64,000 nt of DNA from Halichondria panicea (lineage: Eukaryota; Porifera; Demospongiae; Suberitida; Halichondriidae): contig NC_087385.1 of assembly GCF_963675165.1 (NCBI RefSeq), forward strand, positions 1,028,001 through 1,092,000, written 5' to 3'. Shown here piece by piece: positions 10,056-33,444 of the stretch. Every line of letters starts with the position of its first letter. Within the stretch, counting starts at the first letter, position 1. The position numbers and the translations under genes are program-made. The notes beneath the pieces were generated by a model that saw nothing but the letters and a program-made list of their open reading frames with translations, did no database searches and had not been told where the DNA came from.

Positions 10056-13000
10056 TGGGACGACAGTCGAGTATTGGGTGAGACCAGACACAATGTTAGA
10101 GTGCCCCCACTCCATACCACAACACCAGTGTGTCACTATAACAGATCTGGTGACTAACTCCACAGACACAAGCATCAATGGTGGAATGAGTATCAATGTA
10201 TTTTTCATAGCTGGGACTCATGTTCCAAAAACGAGCGGTTGGATTGTTGTTGGAAATCCTTATTTAGATCAGAATGTATCAGCAAATTTTATAGCAATTT
10301 CAGATGGACAAAACCAACAAAATGCTATAATTGATTGTGAGTCAGGTCACCCAATTAGCTTTGTGTTTCTTCAACTTCTATCTTTAACTATAAAGAAAAA
10401 CATCGAACTACAAAATTGTGGTTATAAAATATCATTCAAAAAAATATTTAATGGTCCACTATCTCTAAATAAAACCACGTCATCAGTAGTAATCATGAAC
10501 GTACCTGAGCTGGTAATTACTAACATCAATATCACTAGCAGCAGAGGAGCTGGTATGATCATTATTCTAACAAACTGCCACAATAGTAACATGGTAACGC
10601 TAAATGATATTGTTATACACGGTAGCAATCAAACTGGAAATACTATTATCGGAGGCAACTTGTACCTATGGATGTTTAGTATGTCACAAGAAAATATACT
10701 TAGGAAACCCACGACTATCTCAATAACAAAGTCTACATTTTCGAATGGAATTGGTCGGTGCTTGACGGGATTTACAGTATTCGGGTGCTCCTCTGGTGGA
10801 CTAACACTTTCTTTGCCAAATAAAAACATACCTGATGTAAGACTTAGTATATTGATAAACAGTTGCAAATTTATGGACAATAAAGCTCATAGTGGCGGTG
10901 GTATCAGATTATTCATGGAGCACTCATATTTTCAGCCAGTTAGTTCGACAGATAACATTCACATTCATATCACCAAGTCAATTCTTTTAAGGAATACAGC
11001 CGAGGCAATTGGTGGTGGCATTGAAACAGATACTGAAGGAATAGATTTGACCATATCTGAAACAGTGTTCAGATTTAACTCAGCTGAAGTCGGTGGTGCA
11101 GCATACAGTTTATCTAGAGACTTCTCTTCCGTATATTTTGACAGATGCACATTCATAGGCAATGAAGCAAGATATGGAGCAGCTATCAATACAAAACAAG
11201 ACCGCATAAAGATCAGTAATTGCACATTCATACACAACACATGCACAGCTACAACAGATGAAGAGAGAAAGGAAACTGGTACAATTCATGTCATAAACAG
11301 GATAACTCTTTGCATGGAATTTGTCGGGATAACTCTTTTCATGGAAGATGTTGAAATTACCAGCAATGATTGTAGAGGTATTTACCTTTATGACATGGAC
11401 CTAAAACTGTCTGGAACAAACGTAATTAACAGTAACCATGCTCGGCAGTCAGATGGCGGGGCTATACTGTTTGATTGCTCAACTTCTAGTGCAAGTTTCG
11501 TTGTATTTGATACACAGTCAACTACTCTTAGTATAATCAACAACACAGCAGACGGTTATGGTGGTGGTATTGCAATTCGTCATGATTGTGGCCATGGACT
11601 TCAACGTTGTTTTTTTAAACTACCAACACAAAAAATTAGTATGAAACAAAACACAGCAACGAAAGGAGGTGATGCAATTTATGGAGGAGAGCTAAAACAC
11701 TGCGATTTATGGGATATCCTTGATACGGAGAGAAATACATCATCAGCTATTTCCTCTCCACCAAATGAAATATGTATTTGTTCTGATAACTTCCCACAGA
11801 AACACACTTGCTCACACTTCATGCAACTAGACACTTATCCAGGACAGAGGTTCCAAGTTCCACTAGTGTGTGTGGGACAGTACAACTATTCCTCCCGTTG
11901 CAAAGTACAAGCACATTTAGAGACAAGTATCGCAGATATTGCTGATGAAACAATCCTTCAAAACATTGCCAAAGAATGCAAACATCTGTACTACTCAATA
12001 GAAACTCGACAAACAAACTATACTGAAACACTGAGTCTGACAATAGTCAAAGAACAAGACTCTAATTACGAATGGAGCGATCAAATAATACCAACAGTAA
12101 TTGAGATTAGAATTAAAGCATGTCCACCTGGTTTTACAACGAAAACAAATGCTAGAAAATGTATCTGCACAGATTATCTAGTGTCTAAAGGAATTACATG
12201 CAACATTGAAGATGAGCGACTGTACAAGACATCCTCCATGTGGGTCGGCAACTATTCAGGGGACGTTGTTGTGCATCAAGTCTGTCCATTCGATTACTGT
12301 AAGAGCAACTTCACCAAAGTCGATCCTTTCAACCAGCAAGAGCAGTGTGACTTTAATCGCAGTGATGTATTGTGTGGAGCTTGTCGACCTGGGCTCAGTC
12401 TAGCCCTGGGGACATCGCAGTGTAAAGAGTGCTCTAATATCAACCTTCTCTTATTGATACCATTTGCACTGGCAGGAGTCGTCTTGGTTGTTCTTTTACT
12501 CAAATGTAACCTCATTGTTTCCACGGGAACTATCAACGGCCTTATTTTCTACGCCAACATTGTACGAGCCACACAAACCGCTTTCTTTCCAATCAGCACC
12601 GATAACAAATTCGTGAGCATTCTCTCTGTCTTTGTTGCCTGGTTGAACCTTGACCTGGGCATAAACACATGTTTTGTGAATGGACTCAACACATACTATC
12701 GTACATGGCTACAATTTATCTTTCCTTTGTACATTTGGACAATAGTAGGCCTGCTAATTTTAATCAGCCGCTACTCTATCAACGTCTCTAAATGGACGGG
12801 TTCAAACACAGTATCAGTTCTAGCTACACTCTTCCTACTATCGTATGCTAAACTATTGAGGACTACTTTCGATACCTTTTCATCGACCATTCTCACAGAC
12901 GTCAACAGTACACCCACCATCCTCTGGCTGCTCGATGGCCGCTACACATTCCTCAAGTGGCCTCACAGCTTGCTCTTTGCAGCTGGCCTGTTCATTTTAT

Positions 13001-13659
13001 TAGCACACATACTGCCGTTCACTATCCTGATATTAACCGCACCTTTTCTGCAGCGATACACACACTATAAGTTATTACGATGGGTCAACAAGTTAAAGCC
13101 TCTACTGGATGCTTATCAAGGTCCTTACAGAGTCAAGTCTCGCTATTGGACTGGACTACTACTGCTAGCTAGGCTCGTTATACTAACAGCTGTGTCTTTA
13201 AACGTATCTGGAAAGCAATCCGCCAATTTGCTAGTGATAAGCATAGTACTGTCTATTTTATTAGTGACACTGGTTGTATTTGGCATAGCAAAGCTCTATA
13301 GAAGCAAACTATCAAACTTCCTGGAGCTATTCTTTCTGGCAAATCTTCTGCTACTAACTGTCACATCACTGTTTCTACAGTCAAACCAGACTGATAAAAT
13401 CAGCGGACAAAGTATAACAATCTGCTGTATGGTGGGTAGTGCATTCGCTATGTGTGGCCTCATCTTAGTCTATCACTGCTACGTTGTATGTCAGAGAATA
13501 GAAGCTATCAAGCGGCTAACATCGAGAGTTGTTTCATCTCTAAAAAGGCCTCGGAATCGAGCACAAACAAATGATGATATCATTAGTGGCCCCCCACATA
13601 GCACACCCCCCACAGTCACAGAGGTTGGTTTGAGAGAACTGTTACTAGAGGATAACTAA
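9997..13659 (+). CDS. Secreted Pmp-like beta-helix ectodomain fused to a multi-pass membrane domain
   Basis: Intronless, 1,220 codons. I start at the ATG at 9997 because it begins a classic signal peptide (MFLFLLLSLALTSPANCW) and the same ATG is kept in three other copies; no upstream in-frame ATG is needed. Residues about 130-565 hold repeated GG-A/G-I and NxA-type motifs (for example NNTADGYGGGIAI, NTAEAIGGGI), as in right-handed beta-helix proteins and chlamydial polymorphic membrane proteins. Many N-glycosylation sequons and Cys are present. A Cys-rich stalk follows (CPPGF near 709, LCGACRPG near 792). From about 814 to 1165 there are nine to ten hydrophobic helices, then a basic tail of about 55 residues. 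It is probably a plasma-membrane receptor or adhesion protein, by inference. It is not a recognised GPCR; ligand and function are unknown. It is the only intact member of a decaying array. Confidence 0.85.
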   Translation: MFLFLLLSLALTSPANCWTNGTTVEYWVRPDTMLECPHSIPQHQCVTITDLVTNSTDTSINGGMSINVFFIAGTHVPKTSGWIVVGNPYLDQNVSANFIAISDGQNQQNAIIDCESGHPISFVFLQLLSLTIKKNIELQNCGYKISFKKIFNGPLSLNKTTSSVVIMNVPELVITNINITSSRGAGMIIILTNCHNSNMVTLNDIVIHGSNQTGNTIIGGNLYLWMFSMSQENILRKPTTISITKSTFSNGIGRCLTGFTVFGCSSGGLTLSLPNKNIPDVRLSILINSCKFMDNKAHSGGGIRLFMEHSYFQPVSSTDNIHIHITKSILLRNTAEAIGGGIETDTEGIDLTISETVFRFNSAEVGGAAYSLSRDFSSVYFDRCTFIGNEARYGAAINTKQDRIKISNCTFIHNTCTATTDEERKETGTIHVINRITLCMEFVGITLFMEDVEITSNDCRGIYLYDMDLKLSGTNVINSNHARQSDGGAILFDCSTSSASFVVFDTQSTTLSIINNTADGYGGGIAIRHDCGHGLQRCFFKLPTQKISMKQNTATKGGDAIYGGELKHCDLWDILDTERNTSSAISSPPNEICICSDNFPQKHTCSHFMQLDTYPGQRFQVPLVCVGQYNYSSRCKVQAHLETSIADIADETILQNIAKECKHLYYSIETRQTNYTETLSLTIVKEQDSNYEWSDQIIPTVIEIRIKACPPGFTTKTNARKCICTDYLVSKGITCNIEDERLYKTSSMWVGNYSGDVVVHQVCPFDYCKSNFTKVDPFNQQEQCDFNRSDVLCGACRPGLSLALGTSQCKECSNINLLLLIPFALAGVVLVVLLLKCNLIVSTGTINGLIFYANIVRATQTAFFPISTDNKFVSILSVFVAWLNLDLGINTCFVNGLNTYYRTWLQFIFPLYIWTIVGLLILISRYSINVSKWTGSNTVSVLATLFLLSYAKLLRTTFDTFSSTILTDVNSTPTILWLLDGRYTFLKWPHSLLFAAGLFILLAHILPFTILILTAPFLQRYTHYKLLRWVNKLKPLLDAYQGPYRVKSRYWTGLLLLARLVILTAVSLNVSGKQSANLLVISIVLSILLVTLVVFGIAKLYRSKLSNFLELFFLANLLLLTVTSLFLQSNQTDKISGQSITICCMVGSAFAMCGLILVYHCYVVCQRIEAIKRLTSRVVSSLKRPRNRAQTNDDIISGPPHSTPPTVTEVGLRELLLEDN

Positions 13660-14465
13660 TCATTGGACTCAATCATAATGCATGGAACATACGTACTATA
13701 CATGTTAGAAGTCGTAAACTAGAACACACATATACCGGTATATAGATCTAGCGTTTATAAACACACACGTACTACATGTAAAAGTTTATTTGTATGACAC
13801 CAACTTAGAGACAAACTTGCACAAAAATGCTACCATTCAAGAAAGTCAAATAAACTTTGGGAACGATTAATTTACAATTCTATGCAATTCTGATTCACTA
13901 TCGGTATGAAGGTATGTACATAGAACACAATAATCATATCATATATAAAGTGCTAAACATTTATGCCTAACAGTATAACTAACGACATTTATGCGAGCGG
14001 CTACCATGACGTATACATTTGTATTGCACAATCATTGGTTTTTATTCGAGGCTTGTATAATCAATCCTTATTGAAAACACAGCGTGAAATAAATTAATCG
14101 CATAAATAATAGAGAGCATTCACCCCGTGCGTGACATAACGGACACGTGATAAACTTTTTATCGTAATGACCTTAACATTATAGGGAATGATCGTGAATC
14201 AGGGAATATAAAGCAACGATTAAATCGATTAGAAAACAATGTTTTTGTCGCCTTCGATGATCACATAAGTTTCAACTATTGTTTCAATAGCAGTTAAAGC
14301 AGTCCATGAAAGTGTCTAGTTCACTCAAAAAAGCTCATTTTTTGTCCACACACACCAATCACTCTCACCTATAATAATCGCATAACGTTTTCGTAGGCTT
14401 AAAATTGGCATATTATTTCTAGCTCTCAACGGTAGCTAAATAAGCTAACAAAGGTTAGATTTAAG
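13660..14465. other. 3' flank of the intact Pmp-like gene
   Basis: AT-rich and non-coding, with block homology to 5680-6200 after the broken copy. I could not pick one polyadenylation signal with confidence. Confidence 0.55.
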
Positions 14466-15194
14466 TTGTTTTGTCTCTAAAAGGGCCTCGGAATCGAGCA
14501 CTAACTAACAGTGACATGATCAGTGGCCCCCCACATTTTATTAGCACACATACTGCCATTCACTATCTTGTTATTAACAGCACCTGTTCTGCAGCGATAC
14601 ACACACTACAAGTTACTACGATGGGTCAACAAGTTAAAGCCTCTACTAGATGCTTATTACAGAGTCAAGTCTCGCTATTGGACTGGACTACACTGATAGC
14701 TAGGCTCGTTATACTAACAGCTGTGTCTTCAAACGTATCTGGAAAGCAAGCAGCCAACTTGCTAATGATAAACGTAGTACTGTCTATTTTAATGGTAATA
14801 CTGATTGTATTTAATAAAGGAACAAAGCTCTATAGCTATCAAACTATCAAACTTCCTGGAGCTATTCTTTCTGGCAAATCTTTTGCTACTAACTGCCACA
14901 TCACTGTTTCTACAGTCAAACCAGACTGATAAAATCAGCGGACAAAGTATAACAATCTGCTGTATGGTGGGTAGTGCATTCGCTATGTGTGGCCTCATCT
15001 TAGCCTATCACTGCTACGTTGTATGTCAGAAAATAGAATTTATCAAGCGGTTAACATCGAGAGTTGTTTCATTTCTAAAAAGGCCTCGGAATCGAGTACT
15101 AACTAATGGCGACATTATCAGCGGCCCCCCACATAGCATACCCCCCACAGTCACAGAGGTTGATTTGAGGGAACTGTTACTAGAGGATAACTAA
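14466..15194 (+). pseudogene. Chimeric double 3'-end fragment of the Pmp-like gene
   Basis: Two pieces are fused. 14,466-14,534 matches the C-terminal tail (13,525-13,597). It joins directly, within a short ATTTTATTAG-like stretch, to 14,535-15,194, which matches 12,994-13,659 (sixth membrane helix to the end). The second part has a small deletion near 14,650, a lost base near 14,695 and an insertion near 14,815 that break the frame. The last roughly 105 codons, from about 14,880, stay open. The tail-before-helix order points to unequal recombination. Confidence 0.85.
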
Positions 15195-15859
15195 TCATTA
15201 ACTCACAAACATTGCATGCACACTGTAATCATGTAAACATTGTACACAAAACTAGAGGACACACGTCACCATGCATGCACATCTTTTTTTTACATCCTCC
15301 TTTTGTGTTATAGTATAAACGGTATTTTATAATTATAACGTGAGATACATGAAACCATTCTATATAGCACTTAGGCTATTATGTGCTATTGAAGCTTTGC
15401 TATCAATATTACAGCCATGTGAGATTTGAAGTAAAAACCTCTATGAATCCCATATTTGAAATCTTGGGACTTAAGAGTGAAAGTATAGATGTGAATCAAA
15501 CCCTTATTATACAAGACCGCAAGGGCAACTGAAATTATGAGCACAACGGAGTACTCAAGGACTACCTTTAATCCATGTACTCCAATTTAACCGATATATT
15601 TTTGATTTTGGCTATTTCTGCAAACGAGAATAAAATCGCAAAAATTTATACTCGCAGATAAATCAACAAATCAAACAAATTAACAATCAACTTGTGAAAA
15701 TATGTCACCTTAAGATATTTAGGTATATGCATTATACAATTTCACTAGACCATTGTAGATATAGCTTACCATGTCTTCCAAAAGTTGACGTTGTAGTTGG
15801 GCAGAGTATAGGTACTGTGTGGTAATAGCATCACAAGACTGGTACATGATGGGGAGTAG
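15195..15859. other. Intergenic stretch, no gene seen
   Basis: AT-rich. A possible donor-like edge on the minus strand near 15,770 could not be joined to any exon. Confidence 0.45.
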
Positions 15860-16020
15860 ATTAGGAACGATCAACCTTGTATGCATCAATTCAGGTATTA
15901 CTACCTTGCATCATATAATTATATAGCCAATACCAATTTTTGCAGTAAAAAGAGCCCATCTAGGTAATAATCACACAAAAGTGTACACCTTGAATGCTGC
16001 TACATGTTATGGCAATAAGT
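15860..16020 (-). pseudogene. Fragment of CPSF1 intron 15
   Basis: Patchy match (about 75-80% by eye) to 23,069-23,260, the intron between CPSF1 exons 15 and 16. Copying of intron sequence shows these fragments come from DNA, not mRNA. Confidence 0.6.
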
Positions 16021-16282
16021 ACATGTAATAGAACATGCATGTATATATACGAACTTGTACATGATAAAACTCAACAAATAAGAGGGACTTCCTCAAAGAG
16101 CTAAAACCACTTGCTAAGGTTTTGTAAATAATTTTTGTTGCTCTAAAAATAGAGTTCTGATGTCAAATTTTAACGATTTAGCTCTTTTGAGATGATGTAC
16201 AAATTTGAAATAGTCTCATTTTCGCACAGGGCAAAAATTGACCTTTTATTAAGATACAGTCTTAAATAAAGTATCAACCTGC

Positions 16283-16866
16283 ATTCATTACCCCGGAGTG
16301 AGTGGTGTGACTGGAGTGGGGTTGTAGAGGATGGGGGTGTGCTTGAAGGGGATGACAGCCAGGTGGCTTCCATACATCAACATGGCCGCACACCGCCCCT
16401 CGGGGTCAAAGCGCACACAAGACCGATGAGACACACCTCCCTGGAATGACAGTAAATGATTTTGAAATCTGAAGGCCCGTAAATTAGTTGAGGGTCTCAG
16501 AGGTAAACTGGTTTTTTGGCTCACCTTGATGTCGTCCTCGAACTGATGTAGAGAAACCACTTTAAGATCGTTTTTACACGGGTCATACTCCACCAGGGCT
16601 AGGGACAGCTGCAGGGGAGGGACCCAATTATGGGGGGTGGGGCTGCAATGATTGTGTCAGTCTGTATGCATATCATCAGGAGTACTGCACTCCTGATATC
16701 ATGTCATGTACTAGCAAAAATGTATGGCAACAAATATAATCACATCTATAGTTTGGTATTGTACGACACCTTTGCATCTCTGAAGGGAGTCTCACTCTCT
16801 CCATACACTGCACATTGCAATGGAGATGGTATACTCACCAAATTGAACCAGTCGACATCCTGCAAG
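16283..16866 (-). pseudogene. Partial segmental copy of CPSF1 exons 3-5
   Basis: Matches 28,319-29,017 (exons 3-5 with introns), about 420 bases past the CPSF1 stop codon and in the same orientation. The exon 4 copy has a 6-bp in-frame insertion and keeps its splice sites. The exon 5 copy stays open (RFDPEGRCAAML) but lacks 9 bp. The exon 3 copy has lost about 38 bp internally, so it is shifted. No upstream or downstream CPSF1 exons are attached. It could be spliced as decoy exons in read-through transcripts, but as a gene it is dead. Confidence 0.88.
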
Positions 16867-17289
16867 TTGGGCCTGGGCTGCAACACAACATGTTGCTGAT
16901 TATAGGATCTAGGAAGCACAGAAACCATTGTATGTGAACTCTGACCTTTTTTGCAGATCCACCCATTATTCAGTCATGCATGCAAAATACTAGACATGTC
17001 TCTATCATCAAGTCATCATAATTATCTAGACTTCTGTTTCCATTAAACTCCTCTTTCATAACCAAAATAAAACATGCCTCGAGGCATTAAGCCGCTTTGA
17101 CACCTCCACGAGGCATCAGCACCAGTATCCACAACCACGGTGCTTTCATTATTATTTTACAATATATAATTATTATCTTCATCCGCTATCAAAAGTGAAT
17201 GGAAATTTCCACAAAAATGTAATATGTAATAATTATTATGCATGTGGTCAAATGTACAGGGAAGACGACTTGAAGTACGTGTACAATAG
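16867..17289. other. CPSF1 downstream region
   Basis: The 3' untranslated region and flank of CPSF1 (minus strand). Nothing else recognised. Confidence 0.5.
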
Positions 17290-29437
<12,148 letters not shown>

Positions 29438-29681
29438 AGCTTTAATACAATCACTAGAAAAAAGGAAGCCACGTGGGTGAGGATGTGCTTCATTAAAAAT
29501 AAGGTCAACAAAGGTCGACTGCGTTGTGGTGACCTTGGGTGTCCCACAGCCACGCCCATCTCCTGCTCCAAGCATGCAAGTCAGTGCAGTATAGCAGTGC
29601 AGTGTCACTGTTGTTTTCCTGCTCTACGGTGTGGATATAAGAGTTCTACTCAGCTAGTTATACCAAATCTGTCTGTGAGTC
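29438..29681. promoter_or_regulatory. Head-to-head promoter region of CPSF1 and the DUSP gene
   Basis: Only 244 bp separate the CPSF1 ATG (29,437, minus) from the DUSP ATG (29,682, plus), so both promoters and 5' untranslated regions must lie here or overlap the genes. I see no clear TATA box. Co-regulation is inference. Confidence 0.7.
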
Positions 29682-32600
29682 ATGGGGAACAGCGTGGACA
29701 AAGTGATAGACGGTCTCTATGTAGGAGGAATGCTAGGTGAGAGGAGTGTAGTAGCCATGTGTCATGTGTTCTGTGTTCTTACATAGTGTACAGTGTTTCA
29801 TGGTTGTACTGTATGTAGGAGGGAATACAAAAGAGAAGCTTAAGGAGCACAATATGACACACGTCCTGGCCATCCATGACACAGCTGAACCACTTCATCC
29901 AGATGTACATGAGCGTGCATAAATACATGTAGTGTCGACTAAGAACACAATAATGATGACAAAGCTGTATCGCTATTAAACACTCAGTTTCGTCACTCCA
30001 CACGTGTATAGCCCTATTATTGTCAGTACACAAAGTTTGTTTGCATTCTCTTGTTTCCTTCTCTCACAGGAATTCACTTACAAATGTATCAAGATATCGG
30101 ACACTTCCTCATCTGTCCTGTAAGCCCCTACACAGCTAGTATCAATACTCCCCCCCCTTCCACAGCTGTGCATGTTCTGACTACCCCCCCCCCCCTCCCA
30201 CAGCTGTGCATGTTCTGACTACCCCCCTCCCCTCCCACAGCTGTGCATGTTCTGACTACCCCCCTCCCCCCCCACAGCTGTGCATGTTCTGACTACCCCC
30301 CCCCCCCCCTCCCACAGCTGTGCATGTTCTGACTACCCCCCTCCCCCCCCACAGCTGTGCATGTTCTGACTACCCCCCCCTCCCACAGCTGTGCATGTTC
30401 TGACTACCCCCCTCCCCCCCCACAGCTGTGCATGTTCTGACTACCCCCCTCCCCCCCCACAGCTGTGCATGTTCTGACTACCCCCCTCCCCCCCCACAGC
30501 TGTGCATGTTCTGACTACCCCCCTCCCCCCCCACAGCTGTGCATGTTCTGACTACCCCCCCCCTCCCACAGCTGTGCATGTTCTGACTACCCCCCCCCCC
30601 CTCCCACAGCTTATATACTGCTAGACATGTATTCTATGCATGTACACTGCTAGGTACTGACTACCCCCTCCCCCCCCCCCCACACACACACACAGCACCC
30701 CCTACTTCTCAGAATGTGTAAACTTCATCCACGAGGCCAGACTCAAAGGAGGGAGTGTCTATGTGCATTGGTGAGTGGAGGTACCTTAATCTCTGGTGCT
30801 AACTATATACAAACACTATAATTATAATTCTAAGTATTATTCCCTCTAGGTGTGTATTATTAGGTACCCACCCCATGCATAGTGATAGCGCTCCATGCAT
30901 AGTGATAGCGCTCTGTATCAATGTGTACTTTTATGTGTAGATATGATTTTTAGACTTGAAAAATGATACTCTGATTGATGTAAACTGTTGTGCAATTGGT
31001 GTCAGGTGTATTTCAACATCATCATTTAGTGTCTGTTGTCGCTTTAAGGGCCCGTGTTATTGTAGGATTTGCAACTAACCCAATACTTATACAACAGTTA
31101 TAGTCAATATTTATGGAGTTGTTGTCGTGAGGCCAGACCAAGGGCTGTATTGTAATAGAGGGTGGCCTTACTTACACATGCTATTAGAAGGCCCATATAT
31201 GGCTGTATTATAGAGGGTGACTTGTTTATAGAGTGCTTAAAATAGACAGGTTTCACTCTATTGGTGGTCCGGTTGCAGTTTTAATTACTACCAGCTGTAC
31301 TATAACCGCATGTGTTACACAGTGCTGCAGGAATCTCTCGATCAGTGACCATGACAGTGATGTATTTGATGACGGTCTCATCACTGGGCTTTCAAGACGC
31401 TCTGATGGTGGTCAAGCACTGCAGAGAGATTGCCAACCCTAACTTCGGCTTCAGGCTCCAACTGAAGCAGTACGAAGAAGAACAGCTGTCATCAGTGAGT
31501 TAATACACTGAGGGTGTGCTGTGTATGCATGCAACACCCTGGAACAGTATAATTATGAGCTTGTAAGGTCATTGGTTCAATTCCAAATTTTTCCCCCTCA
31601 CCTAATCTTTATGGTCGAAGCTAATTAAGCACACTACCTCCCCCTCCCTGTGTAATCATAGTCCAAACACAGCCAGCCTTATACTTAGTTGACTACTACT
31701 ACTAGCTGAACACATAGAGTTGTATAGAGATGTATATTACCCCTGTTCCACACACACACATGCACTAGTATACCCACCTCCATCCACACACACACACACA
31801 CATGCACTAGTATACCCACCTCCATTCACACACACACACACACATGCACTAGTATACCCACCTCCATCCACACACACACACACACATGCACTAGTATACC
31901 CACCTCCATTCACACACACACACACATGCACTAGTATACCCACCTCCATTCACACACACACACACATGCACTAGTATACCCACCTCCATTCACACACACA
32001 CACACATGCACTAGTATACCCACCTCCATTCACACACACACACATGCACTAGTATACCCACCTCCATCCACACACACACACACACATGCACTAGTATACC
32101 CACCTCCATTCACACACACACACACATGCACTAGTATACCCACCTCCATTCACACACACACACACATGCACTAGTATACCCACCTCCATTCACACACACA
32201 CACACATGCACTAGTATACCCACCTCCATTCACACACACATGCACTAGTATACCCACCTCCATTCACACACACACACACATGCACTAGTATACCCACCTC
32301 CATTCACACACACACACATGCACTAGTATACCCACCTCCATTCACACACACACACATGCACTAGTATACCCACCTCCATTCACACACACACACACATGCA
32401 CTAGTATACCCACCTCCATTCACACACACATGCACTAGTATACCCACCTCCATTCACACACACACACACATGCACTAGTATACCCACCTCCATTCACACA
32501 CACATGCACTAGTATACCCACCTCCATTCACACACACACACACATGCACTAGTATACCCACCTCCATTCACACACACATGCACTAGTATACCCACCTCCA

Positions 32601-33230
32601 TTCACACACACACACACATGCACTAGTATACCCACCTCCATTCACACACACACACATGCACTAGTATACCCACCTCCATTCACACACACACACATGCACT
32701 AGTATACCCACCTCCATTCACACACACACACACATGCACTAGTATACCCACCTCCATTCACACACACACACACATGCACTAGTATACCCACCTCCATTCA
32801 CACACACACACATGCACTAGTATACCCACCTCCATTCACACACACACACATGCACTAGTATACCCACCTCCATCCACACACACACACACACACATGCACT
32901 AGTATACCCACCTCCATTCACACACACACACATGCACTAGTATACCCACCTCCATCCACACACACACACACACACACTAGTATACCCACCTCCATTCACA
33001 CACACACACACACACTAGTATACTCACCTCCATCCACACACACACACACACACACTAATTATGCTACTGTTTCCTCTTTGGCCCATGCACAGGAGAGGAA
33101 GAGAGTTCAGGCGCAGTACCCGGACACCAAGAAGCTCAATGACGACGAAAAACTTAAAGAACTGTTGACTGAGGCTCGCAAAAAGCCACAACAGGACAGT
33201 GACTATTGGAAGGCGTACTCCGCTAACTAA
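29682..33230 (+). CDS. Dual-specificity phosphatase of the DUSP22/DUSP15 type
   Basis: Exons: 29682-29736, 29819-29904, 30070-30119, 30696-30770, 31323-31494, 33093-33230; 576 nt, 191 aa, close to the family's 184-235. It begins MGNSVDKVIDGLYVGG; Gly2 with Asn3 fits the N-myristoylation known for DUSP22 and DUSP15. The active-site signature VHCAAGISRS is split by the intron after exon 4. The general-acid Asp is in ISDTS. Members act as small cytoplasmic or membrane-tethered phosphatases on Tyr and Ser/Thr in JNK and related signalling; which of the two vertebrate paralogues is closer cannot be told by eye. The C-terminus is charged and ends KAYSAN. Introns 3 and 5 are filled by minisatellites. 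Convergent with YEATS2, 214 bp between stops. Confidence 0.94.
30135..30608. repeat. Minisatellite of acceptor-like units in DUSP intron 3 (12 copies)
   Basis: Unit of about 36-40 bp, CTGTGCATGTTCTGACTA followed by a C/T run and CACAG. Every unit therefore holds a pyrimidine tract ending in CACAG, resembling a 3' splice site on the coding strand. The real acceptor at 30,695 lies about 90 bases downstream behind another C-run and a CA repeat. Confidence 0.95.
31747..33058. repeat. 1.3-kb minisatellite in DUSP intron 5 (about 33 copies)
   Basis: Unit ATGCACTAGTATACCCACCT plus CCATTC and a CA run of variable length (total about 33-48 bp). CCATTC and CCATCC variants are mixed. It ends about 35 bp before the exon 6 acceptor. 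Open frames across it are repeat artefacts. Confidence 0.97.
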
Positions 33231-33444
33231 TATTATAATCATTAATAGTTAAATTTTGTACACTTTGTCACTTTTGTTTGCATCCATGCAATGTCAATAA
33301 CTTTGTTGAAGCGTAATTATACACTATTAATGAATACAATAATTAGTTGAAATATAAAATATATAAGACATTGTCAAGAAAATTAATTACATAAATTAAG
33401 TAATGTAAAATTTCGCTACCTCACAATAATTACAGGATAGTTCA

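Noticed and set aside
31720-31974. Open frames on both strands rich in Thr-His or Val-Cys
   Set aside because: They translate the CA-linked minisatellite in DUSP intron 5.
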